NCBI GenBank assembly: GCA_032768795.1 | Contig: CP136494.1 | Span: 558,001-622,000 of the forward strand | DNA: 64,000 bases | Direction of reading: 5' to 3' | Source of the DNA: Tremella fuciformis | Taxonomy: Eukaryota > Basidiomycota > Tremellomycetes > Tremellales > Tremellaceae | In this document: positions 1 to 10,315 of the stretch, piece by piece | Position numbering within the stretch: the stretch's first letter is position 1 | How the letters are laid out: the number at the start of each line of letters is the position of its first letter | Made by a program: the position numbers and the translations under genes | Notes under the pieces: model-generated | Told to the model about the DNA's origin: nothing | What the model saw: the letters and a program-made list of their open reading frames with translations, nothing else | Database searches by the model: none

Positions 1-372
1 TTCGGCATTGGTCCGACCGGTCCACTTCACAGTGGTTGACGGTCGAAGTCGAATGGTCATGTTTCAGAGAGCTGTCCTTTCGTGCATCGTAAGCGCTCTA
101 CGCGCTTACCCGGGTAACGAGCGCTTCGAGCTCACTTCAGCCCTGGGAGGGCTACCCCATACCCTACTATCTGCTTCAGGAAGGGCGGGGGTCCTACTCC
201 GTCTCTCACAATACAAAGTGGGATAGTTGGAAAATCCTTGGCATCCGAAGTGGAACAGCCGTCATTGAACCGCTTCTCCACCGGTTACTCGACCCTTGAA
301 GAGTTGGTCTGATGGAGCGATTGCAAGAGATAGCTGCCAAATCGCTTGTCGTACTCCTGCGCAGCTACCCTC
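1..372. other. no recognisable gene
   Basis: Only short open frames without family resemblance are present. This stretch is probably the 5' flank of the cyclase gene that starts at 373. Confidence 0.4.
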
Positions 373-1671
373 ATGCCGTTCAAGCTTCCACCCTTCACAG
401 CTCTCCCCTTGCAGAAGGATGGCCCCCCTTGTAACGCCTGGGGCCTCTTTGGGCCCGACGACGAACTCGGGAGGGCCAATCTGATCGATGCAGAGGCTGT
501 CCAGAGAGGTCTGAGGGCCGCCAAGGACGGCAAGGTCATCAACCTCAAGTAGGCCAACGTCTGTCCAGTACGTCGACAGAAGAGCTGATTGCAGTCTTCC
601 ACTTGACTTTCAGCCCCTCTTTCGAGGAAGACAAGCTGCTGAACACACCATGCGAGTCGCAAGAATTCGTTGACGCCGCATTTCCTCAAGTTGACAGACA
701 GCTTCGCCCATGTGGATTTCAACGATGACGCCGTCTCATTCAATACGCAGTGCGGGACTCAGTGGGACGGCTTAAGACACGATGGCTATAAGGACTGGCC
801 CGTCAAAGGTCAAGTCGGGTGAGCAGTGCTTTGATAGAGCACCAGCCCTTGGGCTTACAAGTGCAGCTTCTACAACGGTCAAACCCTCAAGGACACTGGT
901 GATCCGGCCAACAAACGCTTTGGGATAGACCGTGAGCCCCAGGATGGAACGAGCCAAGGCAGCAAAGCTTCAACTGAATCTGCAAGAATTTGCCAAACAT
1001 CCGATCACGTCGCGAGCGCATCTGCTTGACATCCCCCTCTATCTAGCCCGCCACAACCTGCCGCCTCTGAAACCCCTCGAGATCTCTGCGCCTGTAACTC
1101 TCGACATGCTCAAGGCGGCCGCCGAAGAGTTTAGTGTCGAATTTGCGCAAGGCGACATCTTGATCGTCCGAATTGGCCTTACCGAAGTGCTCGAGCCGAT
1201 GAGTACAGAAGACAGGCTCAAGCTGGGCGACTACCCGTGGACCTTCAACGGCGTCGAGCCATCCATCGAGTCGCTCCAATGGCACTGGGACAACGGGATC
1301 GCCGCAGTGGTGTCGGACGCGTAAGTACTTCGTTCCCCACTCCCTCCTTCACCACCTACCCCTTGTCTATCCTGTCGAGAGGCGAATGGCCCAACTTGTC
1401 AGCGGCGGCTTGAGTCTGCACATCACTGGGGAGTGTTGAGTTGACCTTGCCTGGCAGACTCGCTTACGAGGTGTTCCTTGGACCGGTCCCACAATTGTTT
1501 CACGCCATCGGATTAGGCGGCTGGGGCATGAGCATCGGAGAGCTTTTTGACCTTCGCGAGCTGGCAAAAGAGTGCGAGAAAGCAAAGAGGTGGACTTTTC
1601 TGTTCACGAGCATGCCTTTGAACATCCGCGGGGGTATCGCGAGCCCTGCTAACGCGCAAGCCATTCTGTGA
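373..1671 (+). CDS. cyclase-family protein (kynurenine formamidase-like fold)
   Basis: This is a metal-dependent cyclase/hydrolase of the PF04199 type; the substrate cannot be told. The N-terminus shows the family signature around NAWGLFGPDDELG, then FNTQCGTQWDGLRHDGY (metal-site region), LLDIPLY, GDILIVRIGL and, near the end, GGWGMSIGELFDL and PLNIRGGIASPANAQAI. The deduced model has exons 373-548, 595-655, 691-818, 867-931, 987-1320 and 1458-1671. All junctions restore the reading frame; the second intron would be only 35 nt, so that junction is the weakest. The start was chosen because the family similarity begins at once after it. The stop is at 1669-1671. The gene lies just outside the left flank of the large transposon and appears undamaged. 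Confidence 0.8.
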
Positions 1672-2054
1672 ATGGCTCTCCGGAGGACTCGTGATCCAGA
1701 GGCGTACATATGTGGGGGTCATTGCCAGACGATTCCGTATTCGCATGCGCGTAGTGTAGAAACTTGCCGTAGTGACTTCGAATGGCTCTGCTTGAATCGC
1801 AGCCGACGAACCAAGCGATGGTGCACGGGTCAGTGGGCCGCTGAGCGTGTGGTGGTCATTCCAAGATGGTAGCTCAGACGACACCGGCCTGCATTTCTTC
1901 CTCGCGACACAGCATTTCTCGCGGTTTCCAAAAGGCACTCTAGCAGTGATGAACAACCCATGAGGTCCCACATGCTTGGCGGCGAAGCGCCACAGCAGAT
2001 CAGGATCCCTCACTGGAGTTTCTGTCCGAGTTTCCATTTCGTCTTCAGAATAGC
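1672..2054. other. intergenic, nothing recognised
   Basis: This is the space between the cyclase stop and the convergent end of the split host gene. The open frames here are antisense or short and show no family features. Confidence 0.4.
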
Positions 2055-2384
2055 CTACTGATAGACCTGTCGAGTCTCGACTGCTGCTCCGCTATCCGAT
2101 TCTGCCTCGGATCGAGGCGTCAACTCTTGAATCTCCGCCAGCCCAGTCTTGAAAACCAACTGCGCCGTGGGGATGCCGAACCAGGCACGCTCATCCCGGG
2201 CTTCCTTCAGCTTCCACCTAATGCACCGTGAAGATGGTATTGCTCCGTAAGTGAACAGAAAGTCCGCAAGTCCCGAACGTCAAAGTCCCCTGGGCCCAAC
2301 TCAAGTATCCGCTGTTCCGCTTAGCCAGATAGTCGGTCCCGTCAGCGGCATAAGGCTCAAGACGAGGGCGAACGGCGACCTGAG
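2055..2384 (-). pseudogene. 3' fragment of a host membrane-protein gene split by the MULE
   Basis: The minus strand from 2384 encodes a short exon with RPRLEPYAADGTDYL and FGTCGLS. A plausible 46-nt intron follows, and then a last exon through WFGIPTAQLVFKTG to a stop at 2055-2057. When the transposon and one copy of its 9-bp duplication are mentally removed, the frame at 2384 continues without interruption from the frame that ends at 19984 on the other side. This is why it is assigned to the same gene as the fragment at 19975-21754. The family is not recognised, and no domain explains this C-terminal part. It is cut off from its own start by 17.6 kb, so it is probably not expressed as a functional product. 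Confidence 0.6.
2376..2384. repeat. 9-bp target-site duplication, left copy
   Basis: The 9-mer CGACCTGAG directly precedes the left terminus and recurs at 19975-19983 directly after the right terminus. Nine bases is the usual duplication length for Mutator-like elements. Confidence 0.8.
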
Positions 2385-2485
2385 GCATGGCATAAAAGTC
2401 GTACGTTAAGCTCAAAAAATCGCACCTTACTTCCGGGTTTTCTCTTTTTTCCCGCGTTAGTCCCTCAATTTTCGTACGTTAACAA
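2385..2485 (+). repeat. left terminal/subterminal motif array of the MULE
   Basis: Four degenerate copies of a 13-base motif are seen in plus orientation: AGTCGTACGTTAA, AATCGCACCTTAC, a CCCGCGTTAG version and TTTCGTACGTTAA. They are separated by short AT-rich runs. Repeated motifs at transposon ends are commonly transposase-binding sites; that role is inferred. Confidence 0.65.
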
Positions 2486-2812
2486 ACCAGGGCTCTGGGA
2501 AGCTGATTTTCGCTTCGATTAGGCAAGGTCCAGTACTTATCTTGCTGAATCGATGTCAAAGTGGTTCCACTGGTGATCGCAACGCTGGCGCTCACTATGA
2601 AGTCGGTAACATCCCAAATGTGCGAATCGTCGGTGTAGAATGATTCGGCGAATATGCTGAGAGGAAGAGGAAGGGAAACAAAAAGCCCTCCGTCCCTTTT
2701 GTTCCCAAGCCACGCGTCTCCTCACTCACTCACTTGATGGCCCGAGCGCTATGCCCATGATGGAGCTCATCGTCACCGCAATCATCCTCTAACTGACCGC
2801 GATCTGACTATC

Positions 2813-5013
2813 ATGGCACCCACTCAGCGTCAAGCAACGACACCTCGCAGACGCACCCCTAGTCGGGCCGCTAAAGGTGCTAGCACGCCACCACGACGGT
2901 CAACCTCTGGATCGTTGTCGCCTCCCCCGCCGTTACCTCGTCCGGCAATCCCTATCATGCCTCTCGATCCCGTCAAAGACTGGCTAGAGAAGGAGCAACC
3001 CACCGATCCCGTCTTCGCCTCAAAGAATCAGATCAATACGGTAAATCAAGTCATCGGTGGGCATGGCATTCAGCCATATGAGCACACTGCCCCTTTTCTC
3101 TTCCCGAATGTCGCTCGAATGTTTGGTCTGCGTCGTTGGAAGCACCGGCGGATCCCTCCGAACAAGAGTCGTGGTCCAAGCTGCGTTGTGGCCGGTCATA
3201 CGAAGGTCTTAAAATGTCATATCACGAGCATACCTGCATTCTTGTACAAGTAAGCACCTCCCCGATCGTTTGTTGAACGAGAAGCGAGACTTATGTCAGA
3301 TTGCCGGGAAAAGAGTGTCAGCAAGCGCGCAAGAGGCATTTTCCCACTCTTATCTTCAACTGGCATATCACCAAAGAGGGCATTCTGGTTGCAAACTCCT
3401 GTTGGTCTTGTTTCACGAGCGGCGATAGCGACTGTCCGGTGAAAGATACGAGGCTTTCAGCTTCCAGCGCGCCGCAAGACGGTGAGGACAACGACCTAGT
3501 GGCATCTTCAGTCCATGGTCAATCCCCTGACAATCGAACGAGTAGTCCTGCAGCTCTGCCGACCGACGGCAAAGTGGACGACCTTCCGCCCGACCCGGCC
3601 AGCGAAAGTAACGCCCTTTTCGCACCAAAGAAACCCTCCCTCGCTCGTTCGGCGTCTCAAGCTGAGCTCGATCCGGTGCCGTTTCGCAGATTTCTTCTTA
3701 ACACATCCACCAATTCACAAGAGGATCGCGCACTCAAACCTCTCCAACTCGGTGAGAGCCTCGGGCAGCGCGAATCGGGGGATGGCAAGAGAATTCTGTC
3801 CGATTCCCATCTTCAACCCTCGCCTACCATCTTTCCGAATAAACGTCGCGCGGTATCCGAAGGTGCTCAGCAGGATTGGCGGACAGTTCTGGCGAATGAG
3901 CAACAACGACCTCCAAGCGTATCGCCGGATGCGCGAGGTATTCACACTCCTGGTCATGACAAGCCTCATCGTGCCCCCAACATCGTCCTTCACGCCCCTC
4001 TGTCGCATGGTCGTTCCCCTATCGCTCCGCTTGTCCCGCAAACCCCGTCTCCGCAACCTCGCCCAACTTCAAAGCCTCCTCCCCTCCCGCTGCATCTGGT
4101 CGCCATCGACGACATTGGTAGCAACCTGAGGGCACTCCGAGAGCAGTTCTCCTCCACCGTTCGTGTAGCCCGAGAGGCTTACGAAGCTGCCGATCGTGCC
4201 AAAAAGACGGCGATATCTGCCCTCGAGAGGACTCAATCAGCGTGTCAATCCTTGAAGGCGGCAGCCGAGAGCGAAATGCAATCCATCGATGCTATGCGAT
4301 TGGACCGGGACAGGAATGCTTCTCAAGTCGACGTCCTGAAAGTCCGCGTCGCAGACAACACGAAGGAGATCAAGCAGAAGTCGGCCAAAATAGACGAATT
4401 GAATAAGCAGCTTGAATTCTTGCAGACCACCTTAAATGCTGAAAAGGTTCGACAGGCTTCTTTCGATTCTGTCATTGCCGATGCGGTCAACGAGGCACAG
4501 AAGGCAAAGGAGGAGTCGCGGCAGCTGTCGGCAGAAGTCGATCGCTTGCAGGAGGCCAATCGACAGAGCCAATCCCGTCTCCGCGAAGTGGCCGCTCGCC
4601 AACTCACCCTCTCACGCGCCCTCAGCGATGCCGGAAAAGAGAACGACAATCTGTTAACACAGATCGGTACACTGCGTTCAGCTCTTGAAGGCTTCGCCGG
4701 CGATAAAATCGACGACCTCCTCGCGTCATCCTCTCGTCCGATCGATTCAGAGCCGCAGGTGCCCGTAGCACAGGACGAATCGAGACCCCTCCAGCAACAG
4801 CAGCGGGCAGAAGAGGTCCCGGTGCGAGACTCGCTGACTCCCATTCAATCCATGGCCGAGCCTCAAGTTGTACCTCCGGCGAGCTCTTTGGCTGAGCAAG
4901 CAGCATCTAAGCGTGACATGCCTACTGTCACAAACGACCTGTCTCAACAAGCTCAATTCTTGCCTGGAGCTCTGCCCAGTCCTGATATGTCCAAGGATCA
5001 ATCGGACCGATAA
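2813..5013 (+). CDS. coiled-coil accessory protein of the MULE
   Basis: The function is unknown. Exon 1 (2813-3249) opens with a basic, Ser/Pro/Thr-rich stretch. An intron 3250-3299 (GTAAGC...CAG) joins in frame to exon 2 (3300-5013), giving about 716 residues. The central-N region contains NSCWSCFTSGDSDC, a C-x2-C-x7-C cluster that could bind zinc. The middle is low-complexity, and residues about 430-600 form a long heptad-rich coiled coil with many Ala, Glu, Arg and Gln. The tail is Pro/Gln-rich. The gene starts about 330 bp inside the left terminus and ends 124 bp from the convergent end of the giant gene, so it is cargo or a second transposition protein. No DNA-binding domain was recognised. 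Confidence 0.6.
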
Positions 5014-5137
5014 AGTGCAATTCTGGCTGCTCACACGAAGCCAAGCTTGCCTCAGCCTTCGTCGGTGCATCACACATAGTCTCTTCATTTCATAGTATTT
5101 GTTCTCGATACGATGCTGGGTATGTATACGATGCTGT

Positions 5138-8100
5138 CTATGAAAGGTTCATGCTCTCTTTCCATTCCCGAATCCAGCTCCAACTCCAGGTGTCGTTTGG
5201 AACTACGCCCTTTTTGCGCGTGGACGAGAAGGCGAGTTGTTTAGCCTCCTCGAGAAGAAGAATAAGTATCGCGTCACGAAGCAGGTGCGGGGCAACAACA
5301 CTGTTCGCATGAGGCGGCACTTCCAACCCCAAGGCCTCCACGCATGGCCGGAGATGTTGCAACATGAGTATTACCGCTGTGGCCGCCAAAGGCCCACACG
5401 AGCTGTGGTCTGGCTGCGACACCCAATGAAGCTTGTCTCGCAAATCCTGGGCTTCAGCGAGATGGATGGCCGCGCCGGCAAGCTTACCGGCGTATTAGGC
5501 GCAAAGATCCAATCGTCATTCTGGTCCGGTCGGACCCAACCCCTATGAGCTTCATAGTCTAGCCGATCGTGAAGAAGCCTAGTCCATCGCTTCCAATCAG
5601 TCATCACCCCATTTCCACATGTCAAACTCACCGCCTTCAGCTGAGGGTAGTCATACTGGCCCCCGTCACCATCAAAGGGTATGACTAAACGCGCCGGACC
5701 GAAGATCGCCAGGCAGATGAAATGAGCGTTGAACGCTACACTGATCACTCCAACGGTAATTCTGCGACGCCAAGATGAATCGGGCCCGAGGGCTGGCCAA
5801 GGTACTGACGTGTATTGCGATGGATCCTGCAAAATTTCCTGTAGAAGGGGAACAGCCACAGAGTATCGGTAACCCCAGGGTAGAAGATTCCTCACATAGC
5901 GTACTGCCATTGGAGGCCCTCTCAACTTTGTGTCGTCCGCCGCCAAACGTTCCAGTCGATATTGCGCTGTAATGCATACGGCGTCCAAGAGCGATGAGCT
6001 CCACCAGCTTTGCGTATCCAAGAAGTGGCCGAGATCGTCTCGATCGACAGTCGAGTATGGTACACCGCAGTGCAGTCCGCGAGAGAATATGTCGGTTGGT
6101 GGAAGGCCCCTGAGAGCGCGGAACACCGATGCCAGAAGCTGAGTCCGACCTTTATCCGGGGAAGGGGATAACGCCAAAGTTTTCGCAGGGTCGGGATCCA
6201 GTCGAACCATGAGTTGACCGCGGGATCGCGATTCCGGAGTCTCCCAGATGATTTGCTCACGATATCGAGTGACAGCTCGATCCACCAATGCGTCCTCCTC
6301 GCTCTGGGATAGGCGCCGATGGGGATCGAAGCTATTGAGCTGCATTCCATCCCACTTGAAGAAGACATATAGAGAGGGGCCACCTGTGGGATCGCCTTGC
6401 CCTTTTCTGAAAGCGGAATTGTAGCTGTTTGTATATCTTGAAGGAGGCTGTTTCACTTGGGCGGGCTGGGGAGTCGGACTGTCATCCGCAAGCCATATGC
6501 TTGGGCGAGCCGAGGGAACTTTATCTCTTGGCTGAGACTTCTGGTTTGACGGAGTGTACAGCGAGACCGGGCGCTGAGGTGTCTGATTGCTTGTACTGCG
6601 AGGGACGCTGGATCCAGTGTATTGCACCGAGGGTGAACGAGAGAGCCGATTGAGCCTATCGAAGAGCGGCTCAGCTCGGATCGGGGTTTGATTGGCCATG
6701 TTGAGAGGATCGAGTCGGAGCACCGCAGATGACTGTCCTGGCCATGTCATTGGACTCGACCCTGCGGCCTCAGCTCGGACAGGGGTCTGATTGGCGATGT
6801 CGAGAGGATCGAGTCGGAGCACCGCAGATGACTGTCCTGGCCATGTCATCGAACTCGACCCTGCGGCCTCAGCTCGGACAGGAGTCTGATTGGCGATGTC
6901 GAGAGGATCGAGTCTGAGCGTCCCAGACGACTCTCCTGGCCATGTCTTTGGACTCGCTTCTGCGGGAGAGGTGACCCTGGATGCAGGAAATATCAAGGGC
7001 GAGCTCCCAATCGGCTGTATCTCTGGCGTGCCATCATATCGCTGAGGCCTGGTAGAGAAACTGGTTTCCGGCTTGGGGTTGGGACGGATCGGGGTCCCAA
7101 TCGATGTCCATTCAGCAGTCGATGGGAACGTTGAAATTCGGTCGGTGGGTACGCGGATAGGTTTGCGGATACGGAGGATGGCCGTAGTAGTATCCGAAGA
7201 CGATGCTACTGCGGCAGGCCTTGAAGAGGATTGCATGTGATTTGAGTTGGCCAGGGTATCGATGTGAATCAGTGGCAGACTGGCGGAGGTCGGGCCGACG
7301 AAGCCTCCAGCAGCCGAGGCACTGAATGTCGGCTCGATCCCCACGTTGGACGCATTTGAAGCCGCAGGTGCTTCGGGTTCCACGGGAATACGGGTCGCAA
7401 GTGCCGGAGCAGTGCTAATCGGTGGCACAATGGGCTCATTCGACAGGACGGGATAAGATCCTGTATCTACAGACTGAGTTGGCACGACTGCCTCGAGATT
7501 CGAAGGAGCAGATTGGGATGCGGCCTCAGTATCCGGAGGAGGCACTATGAAATTTTCAAGCGGCCCTTTGAGATTCGAGTAATCCGTGTCAGGCGGGGGC
7601 GCTCGAAGTGCCGGCATGGCCTCTGGGACCTACACGCATCAGACACTCAAAGGTTCTGCTAGAGCCACTTACGTGCACGTAATTTGCATTTGATCGCTCG
7701 TAGAAAGCCATCACAGGATAGCGGCCAGCGTGAAAAGCCTCTCGTCCCACCCCCCTTGCCCTCCGAACGCGGTCATCGTCCATGACCCAGTATACCTCCT
7801 CGTGCAGGATGATTGCGATGTAATGACCAGCGCTGGGATCGTCCCCGATTCGGCAGATAAGGCCTTTCAACCTCCACGGTCGGAGGTCGGTGCCGTAATG
7901 AAAGCGCTCCGGTATCGCGAAGACACGATCGACGACTAACCTGGTGCAAGACGTGCTGTCGACCTCCTCCACTCGAGCAGGCCAAACGATCTGGATGGTA
8001 AAAAGATTGCAGGAGAATACTGCATTTCAAATGACCTGAGGTGTATGCCGTGGTTCGTGTAGGCAAAAAAAGGGAACACAATCAGCCTCGATCGACTGCT

Positions 8101-8352
8101 CTGCCATCTGAATCAGAGTGGCATTAGGGTTCTGTGCCGGATAGACCAGATATGCAGGTAGGTGGTGACCTTCGTGGACGTGCTCGCCGTCGGCCTCATG
8201 GCGCTGATAATGAACGAAACCGCACTTCATGGCCGTGTGAAAGATCCGTCTGTCGGGATCGAAATCGATCTGATTGTCGAGGTATTCCAAAAGATTCCCG
8301 TAGAACTCGGCGGTATCGCCCATGGCCGTTGGGGAGTCAATGAGGCCGGCAG
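5138..8352 (-). CDS. C-terminal part of the MULE giant gene: USP histidine box plus Ulp1-like C48 protease
   Basis: These exons follow the intron that holds the gypsy element. Exon 8352-8036 and exon 7990-7673 carry the second half of a C19 ubiquitin-specific protease, with the His box GHYIAIIL and VYWVMDDDRV. Phase-0 introns of 45 nt (7991-8035) and 43 nt (7630-7672) then run without a stop into a long Ser/Pro-rich linker with three 33-residue repeats. A C48 Ulp1/SENP-like domain follows: WWSSSLLDAV, the His region NAHFICLAIF, an acidic turn IPFDGDGG and, after a 41-nt intron (5447-5487), the Gln/Cys box QPDHSSCGPLAA. All catalytic positions expected for both protease families are present. 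That these exons form one transcript with the transposase is inferred from frame-consistent junctions. Confidence 0.72.
6673..6965 (-). repeat. three tandem 33-residue (99-bp) repeats in the linker
   Basis: Units begin at about 6673, 6772 and 6871. Each encodes a version of TWPGQSSAVLRLDPLDIANQ. The two units nearest the middle are almost identical in DNA, suggesting a recent tandem duplication. The unit lies in the linker between the USP and Ulp1 domains. Confidence 0.85.
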
Positions 8353-8363
8353 CTGATTTGTCA

Positions 8364-8368
8364 GCTTA
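8364..8368. repeat. gypsy target-site duplication, left copy (GCTTA)
   Basis: The same 5-mer follows the right LTR at 14766-14770. Five bases is normal for gypsy integrases. Confidence 0.85.
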
Positions 8369-8877
8369 TGTCATGACTCGTGATAAGGAAAAGGAGAAAA
8401 CATGACTCATGGAATGATGTGTTATTTGGAGAACGTTTATCAGTTGATTAGTCAGCCTCCACCTTGCTTAGTAAGCCTCCACCTCTGAGGCATGTTTCCT
8501 ATTGGCTAGTTCAAAGAGCTTAGTCAGCCTCCACCTTTGAGGCATTTTTCCTATTGGCTAGCTTGTAGTTTCCCACGGTGGTCTAAGTGAGGCATTTATC
8601 TGATTGGTCAGTAAATCCCTCACGACCCCTCTTTAATTAGTCCTACCTTTTAGATGTGAAGGGTATAAAAGGAGGCCTCATCTGGCCCTTCCCCCCTTCT
8701 TCTTCAGCAATGGATCTTGTGTCTTCTCTTCACACAAAGTCACTCAGTTGGTCTTAACCCAACACTTCAGTCACCTCAGTACCTAAGGCAGTCATCAAGC
8801 TCTACGAGCCAGAGACTAAACCCCTTCAGTACCCAAGGCAGACCTCTCGCTACCGCAGACTACCCGCAGGCGTGACA
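8369..8877 (+). repeat. gypsy 5' LTR
   Basis: 509 bp, starting TGTCATGACTCG and ending GCGTGACA. It contains internal near-duplicates: the TTAGTCAGCCTCCACC...CCTATTGGCTAG block occurs twice, and TTCAGTACC(T/C)AAGGCAG occurs twice. Confidence 0.95.
8664..8670 (+). promoter_or_regulatory. TATA box in the 5' LTR
   Basis: TATAAAA lies in the second half of the LTR, followed by a pyrimidine-rich stretch that would suit transcription initiation of the genomic RNA. The same site is at 14552-14558 in the 3' LTR. Confidence 0.6.
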
Positions 8878-9295
8878 GTATCCATTGCTCAACCCCTTTA
8901 GTCCTTGCTCGTCCCTCGTCCTCTCGTCAACAACATTTTCGCATTTTTGCCACCCAAGGCTTTCCCACGGCTACCCTCGACACCTCTGGCAAAAAGATCA
9001 TTCTGGTCACCATTGTGACTTGAACCAAGGACCTCTCGTCATCATCAATCCTACTTTCAACAGCACCTTCGATCACTTCGACATTGTCATCACCCCTCTC
9101 GTCACCATCATTTGGATGCTCATCACCACCAAAAACTCGATCCACCCTCGACTTTAGGAATTGCTTCTACATAGTAGAAGAACTTGATCTAAGGCCTTCT
9201 TACTTTCTTTCATCCATACCATCATCAATCCCTTACAATCCTCTCAGATACCCTAAAGCTCCTGCTGACACTCAGATCACTCCATCCCTGTCACC
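8878..9295 (+). other. gypsy leader between 5' LTR and gag
   Basis: This is an untranslated leader of about 418 bp. It is rich in C and T, and no TGG-starting tRNA primer-binding site is evident next to the LTR. It presumably holds packaging or self-priming signals. Confidence 0.5.
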
Positions 9296-10315
9296 ATGGA
9301 ATCTGATAACGCCCAGCTCAATGCTGAGCAAGCGTTGCAAGCTCAGCACGACATGATCCTACAGCTGCAGGCTCAGATCAATGCCCTTCAAGTCACCAAC
9401 AACACCAGGCCTGAGCATGCTAAGGAGCCGAAGATCTCTCATCCACCGCCTTTTAATGGCCGTAAGGATCAGACTTTGGAGTTCCTAGCCAAGTGCAACA
9501 TGGTCTTTGCTGTTCAACCTCGTACCTACGCCACCGACGTCACTCGTATCGCCTTTGCGACCAACCTCCTGAAGGAAGAAGCCTACCGATGGGTCTTACC
9601 TTACCTTGGCATGGATGCAGAGGATCAGCCCTCTTGGCTCCATGACTGGGAGGACTTCCAAATCGAATTTAAGAAGTACTTTGGCGACGCCAACTTGGCT
9701 GAGACATCTCGTTTCAAGCTACGCAACCTCCGACAGGCAGGATCAGCCAGCCTCTACGCCACAGAATTCCAGCGCCACGCAGCCTATGTGCACTGGAACA
9801 ACGAGACAAAGAAGCAGAACTTCTTTGATGGCCTCAAGGACGATGTCAAGGATCGACTCCTTGCCCCTGGCAAATTCAAGGACTACGAGGCTCTGGTCAC
9901 CGCCGCCATTGAGTATGACGACCTTCTCTATCAAAGGCGACACACAAACAACAACCCTCGACCTCAAATCAACACTCAGCGCCCCATCAACAGCATCAAC
10001 TACCCACGCTCTGGCGCTACAACTACAAGGGTCAACACCTTTGTCCCGCGTACAACGACTACGACATTCTCTCCTACTCCCATGGAGATTGATGCTGCTC
10101 AGACACGCCAGGCCTATGGACCAATCTCTCAGGCTGAGCGTGAGCGACGCATGAAGGAGAACCTCTGCAACTATTGTGGCAAGCCTGGTCACAAGGCCTT
10201 TGAGTGCCGTGCTGCTCAGCGACGCCGTGAGCAGAGGGCTCAAATCAATGCTGCCGCCAAGGTCACCACTATTACCTCCGACAACAAGGCAAAAAACACG
10301 CAGCCCCAGGCCTAA
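9296..10315 (+). CDS. gag: gypsy Gag
   Basis: A 339-residue structural protein. It begins with a short coiled coil (ENAEQALQAQHDMILQLQAQ-like region), then a retrotransposon Gag capsid domain with PPPFNGRKDQTLEFL and a run of aromatic/acidic motifs (W..D...F). It ends with one CCHC zinc knuckle, CNYCGKPGHKAFEC, at about residues 285-300 and a basic tail. The start is the ATG at 9296. The last codons contain a slippery heptamer that would allow shifting into pol. Confidence 0.92.
   Translation: MESDNAQLNAEQALQAQHDMILQLQAQINALQVTNNTRPEHAKEPKISHPPPFNGRKDQTLEFLAKCNMVFAVQPRTYATDVTRIAFATNLLKEEAYRWVLPYLGMDAEDQPSWLHDWEDFQIEFKKYFGDANLAETSRFKLRNLRQAGSASLYATEFQRHAAYVHWNNETKKQNFFDGLKDDVKDRLLAPGKFKDYEALVTAAIEYDDLLYQRRHTNNNPRPQINTQRPINSINYPRSGATTTRVNTFVPRTTTTTFSPTPMEIDAAQTRQAYGPISQAERERRMKENLCNYCGKPGHKAFECRAAQRRREQRAQINAAAKVTTITSDNKAKNTQPQA
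10291..10297 (+). promoter_or_regulatory. -1 ribosomal frameshift heptamer A AAA AAC
   Basis: In the gag frame the sequence reads GCA AAA AAC ACG, a perfect X XXY YYZ slippery site 15 nt before the gag stop. Slipping back one base moves translation exactly into the pol frame, which is open from here onward. Pol has no ATG near its start, which supports use of the shift. Confidence 0.75.

Noticed and set aside
1513..2037. 174-residue minus-strand frame
   Set aside because: Overlaps the last exon of the cyclase gene on the other strand and shows no family resemblance.
8878..8900. tRNA primer-binding site after the gypsy 5' LTR
   Set aside because: No TGG-starting complement to a tRNA 3' end is visible; not annotated.
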